Source: JBEBXQ01 sp040391535 (GTDB taxonomy: Bacteria > Bacteroidota > Bacteroidia > Cytophagales > Spirosomataceae). Taken from it: a stretch of DNA of 27,152 bases. The stretch lies in the NCBI GenBank assembly GCA_040391535.1, contig JBEBXQ010000060.1:1-27152 (forward strand), given 5' to 3'. The stretch's first letter is position 1. Each line of letters starts with the position of its first letter. Below the pieces are notes generated by a model. The model was given only the letters and a program-made list of their open reading frames with translations, did not search any database and was not told the origin of the DNA. The position numbers were made by a program, and so were the translations under genes. Of the stretch, positions 16,378 through 23,625 are shown piece after piece.

Positions 16378-17409
16378 ATGGGGAGAATCTATTATCTGCT
16401 TTTTATTTTAATTATCATCGGGTTCATCACTGATCTGATGACAGGTTCCGTTCCCATTCCGGCCGGAGAAATTATTCGTATTTTATGGTCAGGAGAGTCG
16501 GACAATCAGGCCTGGGTTTATATAGTAGAGAAAATACGATTGCCCAAAGCGCTTACTGCCATACTGGTAGGGTGTGGTTTGTCTGTAGGCGGATTACAAA
16601 TGCAGACGCTTTTCCGGAACCCGCTGGCAGGACCTTCTGAGCTGGGCATTACGTCTGGGGCCAGTCTGGGAGTGGCGGCAGTGATGCTGTCTGGCGGAGG
16701 TTCGGCAGGTATCGCTGCTATTCATCAGCTTGGGCTTTCGGGTAGCTGGCTGGTTGCAGCGATGGCATCGCTGGGGGCCTCATTTATTTTTCTCATTGTT
16801 ATTTTTATGGCCGGCCGTCTGAAAGATCATGTGGTGATGCTGATTGTGGGAGTGATGATCAGCACACTGACCATGTCTCTGATCAGTATCTGGCAGTATT
16901 TTAGTCAGCCTGAACAGTTACAGGCTTATATCTTCTGGACATTCGGATCTTTAGGTGGTGTGATGGGTGCTCAGCTCGTGGTATTGGCTGTTGCCGTCGC
17001 ATCAGGAATTTTGCTGGCCTTTGTTTCTTCCAAAGCTTTGAATACCTTGCTGCTCGGAGAGGAATATGCGCAAAGTATGGGATTAACCATCGGACGTACA
17101 CGATTGTTAATATTACTGAGTACATGTCTGCTCACCGGCAGTATAACGGCTTTTTGCGGCCCTGTAGGATTTATAGGGATAGCAGTACCGCATATTACCC
17201 GTTCATTATTTAATACTTCAGATCACCGGATTCTTATACCCAGTACCTGCCTGACCGGTGCGCTGGTCATGCTGATTTGTGATATCCTGACACAGTTGCC
17301 GGGATTTCAGTCCATATTGCCTGTAAACGTTGTGACAGCCCTGTTTGGGGCACCCGTAGTTATTTGGATCATTATAAGCCGGAATAACCTTAGATCTTCA
17401 TTTTTATGA
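16378..17409 (+). CDS. FecCD-type ABC permease (iron-siderophore, heme or cobalamin uptake)
   Basis: Integral-membrane subunit of a type II ABC importer for metal chelates. Of 343 residues most are hydrophobic, with about nine or ten membrane segments. Family motifs: IRLPKALTAILVGCGLSVGG (53-72), LFRNPLAGPSELGITSGASLG (78-98), VGVMISTLTMSLISIWQY and the ATPase-coupling loop CGPVGFIGIAVPHITRSLF, ending near LPVNVVTALFGAPVVIWII. The first segment starts immediately after MGR. The ATPase gene overlaps its stop by 4 nt (ATGA), which indicates translational coupling. No periplasmic binding protein or TonB receptor gene is adjacent, so the ligand cannot be named from context. Confidence 0.94.
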   Translation: MGRIYYLLFILIIIGFITDLMTGSVPIPAGEIIRILWSGESDNQAWVYIVEKIRLPKALTAILVGCGLSVGGLQMQTLFRNPLAGPSELGITSGASLGVAAVMLSGGGSAGIAAIHQLGLSGSWLVAAMASLGASFIFLIVIFMAGRLKDHVVMLIVGVMISTLTMSLISIWQYFSQPEQLQAYIFWTFGSLGGVMGAQLVVLAVAVASGILLAFVSSKALNTLLLGEEYAQSMGLTIGRTRLLILLSTCLLTGSITAFCGPVGFIGIAVPHITRSLFNTSDHRILIPSTCLTGALVMLICDILTQLPGFQSILPVNVVTALFGAPVVIWIIISRNNLRSSFL

Positions 17410-18440
17410 GAAAATCAGCAGAGATCCTATTGACCCAGCAAATGACAATAGGATACAAACAAGGAAATAAAGTCAGGAAGGTATTGCAAAATCTGAATCT
17501 CTCGCTTTACAGAGGAGAGCTCGTTTGTCTGATAGGCCCTAACGGTGCAGGCAAGTCAACATTACTGAGAAGCATAGCCGGGTTATTACCTGTGATCAAT
17601 GGCATGGTGCTGGTAGAAGATAAACCGTCAGGTATGTATAGTTCTACTGAGCTTGCCAAGAAAATAAGCCTTGTTTTATCCGGTAGCCAGGGGGTGAATT
17701 TAAAAATTGAAGAATTGGTCGAAATGGGAAGAATCCCATATACCGGCTGGCTGGGAAAACTCAGCGAGGCGGATGATGAAATGGTCCATAATGCATTGGA
17801 AATAACAGGTACTCAAAAATTCAGAAACAGAAACTTTCAGCAGTTAAGTGACGGAGAAAAGCAACGGGTGATGCTTGCCCGCGCGCTGGCACAGGACACG
17901 CCGGTTTTACTGCTTGATGAACCTACCGCACATCTGGATATCCCCAGCCGCATGGAAATGATGTTGCTGTTACAGCACCTGGCGCATGTTATGAATAAGG
18001 CAATTCTGCTTTCTACACACGACCTGCATCTGGCGCTGGAAATGGCTGACCGGATCTGGTTGCTGACAGACGACGGAAATATTCATACAGGGTTGCCTGA
18101 AGAATTACTCATGGATGAGAGCTTTCAGAAGGCTTTTCATAAAGAAGGTTTTCAGTTTGATTCTGAAACCGGCCATTTCAGGGTTAAAAGCAGACAAACG
18201 GGGATGTCCCTGAAGGTCTCAGGTGATAAAAATACCGTATACTGGACCCAGAAAGCACTCGTCAGAAAAGGATTTACGCTGGATCAGGAAGAGCCTGAGG
18301 GTGTGATTACGATTGATGGAAAAGATGAGCACAGTGTATGGGTTGTAGAGGCAAAATCCGGCTTTTCCCAGCAATTTTATTCCCTTGAAACGCTGCTGGC
18401 CGGATTAACAGAATATGCTGAGCAAAGCCTGCCGGTATAG
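17406..18440 (+). CDS. FecE/BtuD-type ABC transporter ATPase with C-terminal extension
   Basis: Cytoplasmic ATPase partner of the preceding permease. The nucleotide-binding domain (about 1-255) has Walker A GPNGAGKST (44-52), signature LSDGEKQRV (147-155), Walker B VLLLDEPTAHLD (167-178) and the H-loop STHDLHLAL (His205). Length is 344 residues, against about 255-270 for typical FecE proteins. The extra part from about 262 (MSLKVSGDKNTVYW, LVRKGFTLDQEEPEGVITID, FYSLETLLAGL) looks like a small alpha/beta domain and not a CBS, TOBE or binding-protein domain that I can name; a regulatory role is possible. It overlaps the permease stop by 4 nt. A hairpin at 18482-18508 ends the pair. Confidence 0.93.
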   Translation: MRKSAEILLTQQMTIGYKQGNKVRKVLQNLNLSLYRGELVCLIGPNGAGKSTLLRSIAGLLPVINGMVLVEDKPSGMYSSTELAKKISLVLSGSQGVNLKIEELVEMGRIPYTGWLGKLSEADDEMVHNALEITGTQKFRNRNFQQLSDGEKQRVMLARALAQDTPVLLLDEPTAHLDIPSRMEMMLLLQHLAHVMNKAILLSTHDLHLALEMADRIWLLTDDGNIHTGLPEELLMDESFQKAFHKEGFQFDSETGHFRVKSRQTGMSLKVSGDKNTVYWTQKALVRKGFTLDQEEPEGVITIDGKDEHSVWVVEAKSGFSQQFYSLETLLAGLTEYAEQSLPV

Positions 18441-18481
18441 CAGTTCTGAAAAAAACTTTATTTTGTTAACGACAGATAAGT

Positions 18482-18508
18482 CAGCCTGTTCAGGATAGGA
18501 ACAGGCTG
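18482..18508 (+). terminator. hairpin, probable terminator of the ABC transporter genes
   Basis: CAGCCTGTTC (18482-18491), 7-nt loop AGGATAG, GAACAGGCTG (18499-18508): a perfect 10-bp stem 41 nt after the ATPase stop. The following T-rich stretch (TTGCCTTTG) is poor, so termination may be inefficient or factor-assisted. Confidence 0.6.
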
Positions 18509-18562
18509 TTGCCTTTGTGATTTGTCCTGTCATTCATACCATTACCTGTTAATTGTCAAACA

Positions 18563-18579
18563 TATATTTGGTATCTTTG
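18563..18579 (+). promoter_or_regulatory. candidate tandem -7 elements for ruvX-def
   Basis: Two full TAnnTTTG matches lie almost end to end: TATATTTG (18563-18570) and TATCTTTG (18572-18579), 21 nt before the ruvX ATG. The nearest TTG (18553-18555) gives only a 16-nt spacer to the second box, so the -33 element is weak. Confidence 0.5.
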
Positions 18580-18599
18580 CAGGATATAAAAAAATATGC

Positions 18600-19016
18600 A
18601 TGGCAAGATTGGTAGCAATTGATTACGGATTGAAGAGAACAGGATTGGCGGTCACGGACCCGTTGAAGATCATTGCTACTGCACTTGAAACGGTTCGCTC
18701 GCATACACTGATTGAATATCTGAAAAACTATATGGCAAGCGAATCCGTAGAAGCGTTTGTAGTGGGTATGCCCAGGAAACTGGATAACACAGACACCAAC
18801 AATACCAGGCATGTAGAGGCATTTATTAACCGGTTAAAGAATTCTTTTCCGGATATTCCTGTTTTTACCCATGATGAAAGGTTCACTTCATCGATGGCGT
18901 TAAGGGCGATGATCGACTCGGGATATAAAAAAAGTGACCGTAGAGAGAAGGGGAATATTGATAAGATAAGCGCCACTATTATTTTACAGTCGTATATGGA
19001 AAGTAAGGGAATTTAA
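18600..19016 (+). CDS. ruvX: RuvX/YqgF, Holliday-junction resolvase-like nuclease in rRNA maturation
   Basis: RNase H-like fold protein (YqgF), essential in E. coli and involved in pre-16S rRNA end processing. Residues: Asp8 in AIDYGLKRTGLAVTDP, VVGMPRKLDN, Glu93 in HDERFTS, and Asp121 in NIDKISATIILQSYM, the expected three acidic catalytic positions. Length is 138 residues, as usual. The frame is open upstream to 18522, but the ATG at 18600 (MARLVAIDYG) fits the family and follows the tandem -7 boxes; the longer version would place the promoter inside the gene. It begins a plus-strand group with def (26-nt gap) and the amidase gene (9-nt gap). Confidence 0.94.
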   Translation: MARLVAIDYGLKRTGLAVTDPLKIIATALETVRSHTLIEYLKNYMASESVEAFVVGMPRKLDNTDTNNTRHVEAFINRLKNSFPDIPVFTHDERFTSSMALRAMIDSGYKKSDRREKGNIDKISATIILQSYMESKGI

Positions 19017-19042
19017 CGATAATATATAATTACATCAATCTG

Positions 19043-19627
19043 ATGATTTACCCAATTATAGCATACGGAGATCCGGTTTTAAGAAAAGTAACACGGGAAA
19101 TTAAAGAAGGTGAGCTGGATATCCGCGAGATAGCAGATAATATGTTTGAAACCATGTACAACGCATCGGGTGTAGGGCTTGCAGCTCCGCAGGTGGGCCT
19201 GAATGTCAGGATTTTTGTTGTGGATGGTACCCCCATGGAGGACGATGAGGACGAAGTTGATGAAGATGAAGAAGAGGATCTTTCTTTGGTAGGGTTTAAA
19301 AAAGTATTTATTAATCCGGTAATTCTGGAAGAATGGGGCGATGAATGGGCTTTTGAAGAAGGTTGTCTGAGTATACCGGGGATAAGGGCTGATGTATACC
19401 GTCCTGAAAAGCTGACCATCCGTTACCGTGACCTGGACTGGAACGAGATCACGGAAGAATACGAAGGCCTTGCAGCCCGTATTATTCAGCATGAATATGA
19501 CCATCTGGAAGGAAAACTGTTTACGGATTATTTGCCTTCGCTGAAAAAACAGCTGCTGAAGAAGAAGCTGAACGACATTGCCAAAGGTAAGGTAGATACC
19601 GAATACAGAATGAAATTCCCTAAATAA
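19043..19627 (+). CDS. def: peptide deformylase
   Basis: Removes the formyl group from the initiator Met of nascent proteins; metal-dependent. The 194 residues hold the three family motifs: GVGLAAPQVG (Gln50), EEGCLSIPG (metal ligand Cys108) and IIQHEYDHLEG (His150, catalytic Glu151, His154). Between the first and second motif sits an acidic segment at residues 65-80 with thirteen Asp/Glu out of sixteen. Insertions here exist in other Bacteroidota enzymes as I recall, but this one is strikingly acidic. The start MIYPIIAYGDPVLRK is the normal N-terminus. It lies between ruvX and the amidase gene in a likely operon, a common arrangement in this phylum. Confidence 0.97.
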   Translation: MIYPIIAYGDPVLRKVTREIKEGELDIREIADNMFETMYNASGVGLAAPQVGLNVRIFVVDGTPMEDDEDEVDEDEEEDLSLVGFKKVFINPVILEEWGDEWAFEEGCLSIPGIRADVYRPEKLTIRYRDLDWNEITEEYEGLAARIIQHEYDHLEGKLFTDYLPSLKKQLLKKKLNDIAKGKVDTEYRMKFPK

Positions 19628-19636
19628 GCATCTGAT

Positions 19637-20410
19637 TTGTTGTCTGTTGCACTCGTACAAAGTACGCTTTACTGGGAAGATATAACGGCTAATCTGGCTA
19701 TGCTTGAAGAAAAGCTGGCTACATTGCCGCATACCACGGATGTGGTGGTTTTGCCTGAAATGTTTTCTACCGGCTTTTCCATGCAACCCGGCCGGCTGGC
19801 TGAGCATGAAGGATTGATGACTACACGCTGGATGAAGCAGATGGCTGCGCAGTATCAGGTATTAATCATGGGGAGTTTTCCGGTAAAAGAGGGAAAACAC
19901 TTTTTTAACCGGTTACTGGCCGTAAAGCCTGACGGAAGCATGGAGCGTTATGACAAACGGCATTTATTCAGAATGGGAGGAGAGGCCGGTGTGTATGAAA
20001 AAGGCGCTGACCGGCTTATTGTTGAGTGGAAGGGCTGGAAAATATGCCCGCTGATCTGTTATGATCTGCGGTTTCCGGTCTGGAGCCGTAACAGAAATGA
20101 CAACCGGTATGATTTGCTTGTGTACGTAGCCAACTGGCCCGAAAAAAGGTCTTATACCTGGGAAATATTATTAAAAGCAAGGGCGATTGAAAACCAGTGC
20201 TATACGGTGGGTGTCAATCGCCTTGGTGTTGACGGTAATGATGTCGGCCATGCGGGTGGTTCTCTGGCTCTGAATTTTTACGGAGAGATTATGGCCGACC
20301 TGAAAGATCATGATACGGTACAACTGATTACGTTTTCTAAACAGCCTCTGGAGCATTTCAGAGATAAATTCCCGGCCTATCTGGATGCGGACCATTTTTT
20401 ACTTGACTGA
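19637..20410 (+). CDS. carbon-nitrogen hydrolase, omega-amidase (YafV/Nit2-like)
   Basis: Nitrilase-superfamily amidase. Close relatives (YafV, Nit2) hydrolyse 2-oxoglutaramate or 2-oxosuccinamate, and YafV relatives also 2-oxo-4-methylthiobutyrate-linked amides in methionine salvage. The catalytic triad is in place: Glu41 (LPEMFSTGF), Lys107 (YDKRHLF) and Cys141 (CPLICYDLRFPVW), with YVANWPEKR further on. Length is 257 residues, typical. The start must be TTG (19637, or the next codon 19640): the def stop is only four codons upstream in the same frame and no ATG or GTG lies between. Tight spacing to def suggests co-transcription. Substrate is by family only. Confidence 0.92.
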   Translation: MLSVALVQSTLYWEDITANLAMLEEKLATLPHTTDVVVLPEMFSTGFSMQPGRLAEHEGLMTTRWMKQMAAQYQVLIMGSFPVKEGKHFFNRLLAVKPDGSMERYDKRHLFRMGGEAGVYEKGADRLIVEWKGWKICPLICYDLRFPVWSRNRNDNRYDLLVYVANWPEKRSYTWEILLKARAIENQCYTVGVNRLGVDGNDVGHAGGSLALNFYGEIMADLKDHDTVQLITFSKQPLEHFRDKFPAYLDADHFLLD

Positions 20411-20426
20411 TCCGCGCCCCTGACGA

Positions 20427-20714
20427 TTATTCAATCACTTTTGGTACTTTAATGTAGATGCCATCCTGTGCAGGGGCATTGGATAACCCTTCTGCACGGG
20501 TGAGCATGTTATGGGCTTTATCTTCGCGCCAGTTGTTCACTTCACCCGTTATATGAATTAACGGCTCAATCCCGGTAGTGTCTACTTCATTGAGTTTATC
20601 CATCCAGTTCAGCACATCTTCCATGGTACTCAGCAGTCCCTCTTCTTCTTCCGGTTTTATTTCCAGCCGGGCCAGATGTGCGATTTTATGTAAAGTTTCT
20701 TTTTCAATTTTCAT
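20427..20714 (-). CDS. gatC: Asp-tRNA(Asn)/Glu-tRNA(Gln) amidotransferase subunit C
   Basis: Small stabilising subunit of the GatCAB complex, which amidates misacylated Glu-tRNA(Gln) and/or Asp-tRNA(Asn). The 95-residue protein shows the family pattern: EKETLHKIAHLARLEIKPEE at the N-terminus, the MEDVLNWMDKLNEVDTTGIE core and a C-terminal REDKAHNMLTRAEGLSNAP segment ending with the YIKVPKVIE strand. gatA and gatB are not in the window. A near-ideal promoter is at 20738-20768 and a purine-rich AAGGAAGG precedes the ATG. It is convergent with the amidase gene, 16 nt away. Confidence 0.96.
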   Translation of the reverse strand: MKIEKETLHKIAHLARLEIKPEEEEGLLSTMEDVLNWMDKLNEVDTTGIEPLIHITGEVNNWREDKAHNMLTRAEGLSNAPAQDGIYIKVPKVIE

Positions 20715-20737
20715 ATACGACCTTCCTTATTGCATTG

Positions 20738-20768
20738 CAAAGATACGGTTTCCTGCCGTTGCCGCAAA
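20738..20768 (-). promoter_or_regulatory. Bacteroidota-type promoter for gatC
   Basis: Minus-strand TTTG (20768-20765), 19-nt spacer, TATCTTTG (20745-20738). Both boxes match the consensus fully, and the spacing is optimal. It fits entirely in the 60-nt gap between gatC and the next gene's end. Confidence 0.85.
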
Positions 20769-20774
20769 TGCGGG

Positions 20775-22472
20775 TTATTTTACCTTTTTAATTTCAATCA
20801 GCGAAATTTCATCACAGGCCGACAAACGGGTATCAGGGTTTAAAAATCTGCCTTTCAGACGGGTTACTCTGTAGTCGGGCGCCTTATATGTATTTACCTT
20901 CTCCAAATGCAGTGAATCGGCAATATGGTTGACAGAATCTGTGGGGCCTATAAGCCAGAAATGCTCCTGATCTGTGCCTTGCTGCGGATCAAAGGGCTGA
21001 TAAAAGTGCCGGGTATAGTAAGTAAATGAATCGTTTCCCCACTGATAAGGAAAAACCTGATGGACGGGAATCTGAAGTTCCTTCACTTTTCCGGCAAGGG
21101 CATAACCTGCCGAGTATTCCTGCAGCCGGGGGTAAAAATTGCCGTTGAGTAACAGATTGACAAACAAAGAGGCCGTTACGCTGATGCCGATAAGCTTTTC
21201 AGTAACATGGAGGTCGCTGCGCCATTCCCAGACAAGGATTACCAGTGCCAGTAAACCGGCAGGGAAGACCAGTATATGTGTTATGGGAAACAGCCAGGTA
21301 TTGATAAGAACAGCTGCTGCCATGAGTATCACTGCAATGGATCGCTGAATGATCAGCAGGGTTCTGACCGGTTTTTGTCCTGACAGGCTTTCAAGTTGTG
21401 CGGCGATCAGTATAGCGAAATAAGGAAAGAGGATATTCAGATAATGCGGCAGCTTAAAATTGGAAACCGACATGATGGTGAACATCACCAGAATGGTCAT
21501 AAACGTCAGTATTTCCCGCCCCTCCTGATACTTTAATTTTTCTTTCCATAACCGGATTCCTTTTCTGAAATAAGCCCAGTAGGCCAGCAGGCTCCAGGGG
21601 AGCAGTACCCACAATAAAGAATGAAAAAATAAGAACGGATCATTAGAACCTGCGCTTCCCCAGCTGGCGCCGTCCATTCGTTCAATATTCTGATAAAGCA
21701 AGATAAAAGCGACTCCTGATATGTCAGACATTCCCCGGATGACTTTTTCCGGATGCAGATCAAACTGCAGATAGTAGCTGTACAGTACAGGCAGACTGAA
21801 AATGAAAAAGAGCGGTATGCCCCATATCCATCGGAAAGAGGCTAAAAATTTCCAGTTTCGCGAATATAGTGCCTGGGAGAGAACGGCGATTACCGGAGGG
21901 GCCGCGCCGCTCATTCCTTTAGTCGAAAAAGCCATAGCCAGAAAAAAACTGCCGCCAATCAGCCAGTGCCATTTACCATTTACAGAAAATTCATATAACA
22001 TCCACGTCGCCACGATACTCGTGGAAAGTAAAATAGCATCCATCCGGACATCATTCTGTCCCAGGATATAGGCCTGGGTGCTGATCATCATAAAGGCAGC
22101 CCAGATACCGGTTCTGTGTGAATACAATTTTTTTCCCAGGCGATAGGTGGCATATACTCCTGGAATGGCAATAATGAAAGAAGGGAGTTTATAAGCGAGC
22201 GTGGTAACCCCTAACAGGCTGTTACCAAGAGCACTCATCCAGAAAGCCAGATGAGGTTTATCGAGGTAATCATTACCGCGATAAATCATATCTACCCAGT
22301 TACCGGTCAGATACATCCGCATTCCGATAATGGCATTATGAGCACTGTCGCTTTCAAGAATGGGTACCAGCATCCCCCAGATATACACCAATAGCCATAG
22401 TATAAAACTGCTGATGAGTATCCAGGCAGGGCGAAGGCCTGTATTGATTTTCTGAGGCATTAAATCACGCAT
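20775..22472 (-). CDS. ArnT-like GT-C (GT39/GT83) membrane glycosyltransferase
   Basis: Polytopic transferase that uses a lipid-phosphate sugar donor and acts on the periplasmic face. It has 565 residues and about twelve hydrophobic segments in the first 400 or so. Motifs in order: ILESDSAHNAIIGMRMYLTG, the position of the catalytic acidic loop of ArnT/PMT enzymes; GNDYLDKPHLAFWMSALG, aligning with the YxxKPPLxxW motif; GQNDVRMDAILLS, aligning with the R-x-D loop. The C-terminal 130 residues form a soluble domain. The ATG overlaps the stop of the upstream epimerase (TAATG), so the two are translationally coupled and probably supply and transfer a modified sugar. Acceptor (lipid A, protein or glycan) is unknown. 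Confidence 0.88.
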   Translation of the reverse strand: MRDLMPQKINTGLRPAWILISSFILWLLVYIWGMLVPILESDSAHNAIIGMRMYLTGNWVDMIYRGNDYLDKPHLAFWMSALGNSLLGVTTLAYKLPSFIIAIPGVYATYRLGKKLYSHRTGIWAAFMMISTQAYILGQNDVRMDAILLSTSIVATWMLYEFSVNGKWHWLIGGSFFLAMAFSTKGMSGAAPPVIAVLSQALYSRNWKFLASFRWIWGIPLFFIFSLPVLYSYYLQFDLHPEKVIRGMSDISGVAFILLYQNIERMDGASWGSAGSNDPFLFFHSLLWVLLPWSLLAYWAYFRKGIRLWKEKLKYQEGREILTFMTILVMFTIMSVSNFKLPHYLNILFPYFAILIAAQLESLSGQKPVRTLLIIQRSIAVILMAAAVLINTWLFPITHILVFPAGLLALVILVWEWRSDLHVTEKLIGISVTASLFVNLLLNGNFYPRLQEYSAGYALAGKVKELQIPVHQVFPYQWGNDSFTYYTRHFYQPFDPQQGTDQEHFWLIGPTDSVNHIADSLHLEKVNTYKAPDYRVTRLKGRFLNPDTRLSACDEISLIEIKKVK

Positions 22473-23533
22473 TACTTTAAGATAGGAGCGAGGTCCTCTT
22501 CATTTGCTTTCAGCCATTCGGTTATATCTTCCACAATCTGGCGGATGGTATGCTGAGGTTTCCACCCGGTTAGTTGCGTTACTTTTGAATTGTCGGTAAC
22601 ATATAGCCGGATATCCGCTGTACGGGTTTCCGGAACAGACTGTATAGAAATGGTATTCCCGGTCACTTCCTGGCAGATTCTGGTTAATTCCTGAAGCGAG
22701 GCACTGCATTCCAGCCCTCCTCCGGCGTTGAGTATCTCGCCGTTGACGTTATCTATATGGTGCAGCTGCCAGTCCACCAGTCTGTACAGATCAGCAATAT
22801 GCAACATATCACGGATTTGTTTTCCGGTGCCGCCGTAGCCGAAGTATCCAAGTTTCTGGTTGAAATAATGTTTGGCAATCCACAAAACCATTACACCCTG
22901 ATCTACTTTACCCATTTGCCACGGTCCGGTGATCACGCCGCAACGATTGATGACCGTCCTGAGATTATAAAATTCATTATATTCCTGAATAATTAATTCA
23001 GATGCAAGTTTGGTTGTGCCATAAAGAGAACGCGCTCCGTCGAGAGGGAAATTTTCTGCAATACCTCTGGCACTTACACCACTGACCGGCTGATCGTCAG
23101 AAAGGGCAAAACGGCTTTCTTCTTCAATGAAATTCAGGGTTTCAATGGTTTTGATCGGATAAACCCGGCTGGTTGATAAAAATATAAAGGCAGCTTTATG
23201 CTTCAGAGCGTAGTTAAGGCAGTTGACTGTCCCGAACAGGTTGGTGTTGATCAGGTAATCCGGTGTGCCGTCAAGCCCGGCCAGGACGGACGGTTCAGCA
23301 GAAGCCTCGATAACGGTGTCGACTTCAGGTAGCGTATCAAAGTCTTCTTTAGAGCGGATATCACCGTGTACAAATTCAACACCTGCTTCCTTCAATCTTT
23401 TCAGGTTCAGTTCTGATCCCCTTCTTTTGAGGTTGTCAAGTGCAATGATGGTATAGTCAGGGTAATCATTTTTCAGGGCTATGGCGAGGGAGGAACCTAC
23501 AAATCCCGCACCTCCGGTAATCAGAATTTTCAT
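22472..23533 (-). CDS. NAD-dependent sugar epimerase (extended SDR, CDP-paratose 2-epimerase-like)
   Basis: Extended short-chain dehydrogenase acting on a nucleotide-linked or lipid-linked sugar. Of 353 residues: NAD loop GGAGFVGSS (7-15), acidic strand end ALDNLKRRGSELNLKRL, GDIRSKEDF, STSRVYP with the catalytic Ser/Thr (120-126), and YGTTK with Tyr171/Lys175. GVITGPWQMGKVDQGVMVLW, GYGGTGKQIRDMLHI and NAGGG follow, as in the CDP-tyvelose (paratose) epimerase branch. The exact substrate cannot be read from sequence. It overlaps the GT-C gene by one base. Upstream is the terminator of the next minus-strand unit, so transcription probably begins in the 40 nt before the ATG, where I see no clean consensus. 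Confidence 0.9.
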   Translation of the reverse strand: MKILITGGAGFVGSSLAIALKNDYPDYTIIALDNLKRRGSELNLKRLKEAGVEFVHGDIRSKEDFDTLPEVDTVIEASAEPSVLAGLDGTPDYLINTNLFGTVNCLNYALKHKAAFIFLSTSRVYPIKTIETLNFIEEESRFALSDDQPVSGVSARGIAENFPLDGARSLYGTTKLASELIIQEYNEFYNLRTVINRCGVITGPWQMGKVDQGVMVLWIAKHYFNQKLGYFGYGGTGKQIRDMLHIADLYRLVDWQLHHIDNVNGEILNAGGGLECSASLQELTRICQEVTGNTISIQSVPETRTADIRLYVTDNSKVTQLTGWKPQHTIRQIVEDITEWLKANEEDLAPILK

Positions 23534-23571
23534 GATATATGCTATTTGGATATTAAAACCGCTGTAAAAAT

Positions 23572-23601
23572 AATAAGGACTGTGTTATTACAGTCCTTAT
23601 T
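23572..23601 (-). terminator. intrinsic terminator after the oxidoreductase gene
   Basis: Perfect 12-bp stem AATAAGGACTGT / ACAGTCCTTATT with a 6-nt loop. On the minus strand it is followed by ATTTTTAC. It lies 25 nt after the Gfo/Idh/MocA stop and upstream of the epimerase gene, separating the two units. Confidence 0.9.
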
Positions 23602-23625
23602 GAAACAATATTGGTTAACTTATAT

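Noticed and set aside
19079..19807. 242-codon frame on the minus strand opposite def and the amidase gene
   Set aside because: Def on plus has all three catalytic motifs; the antisense product is low-complexity Phe/Ile/Arg-rich without recognisable domains, as expected from reading a coding strand backwards.
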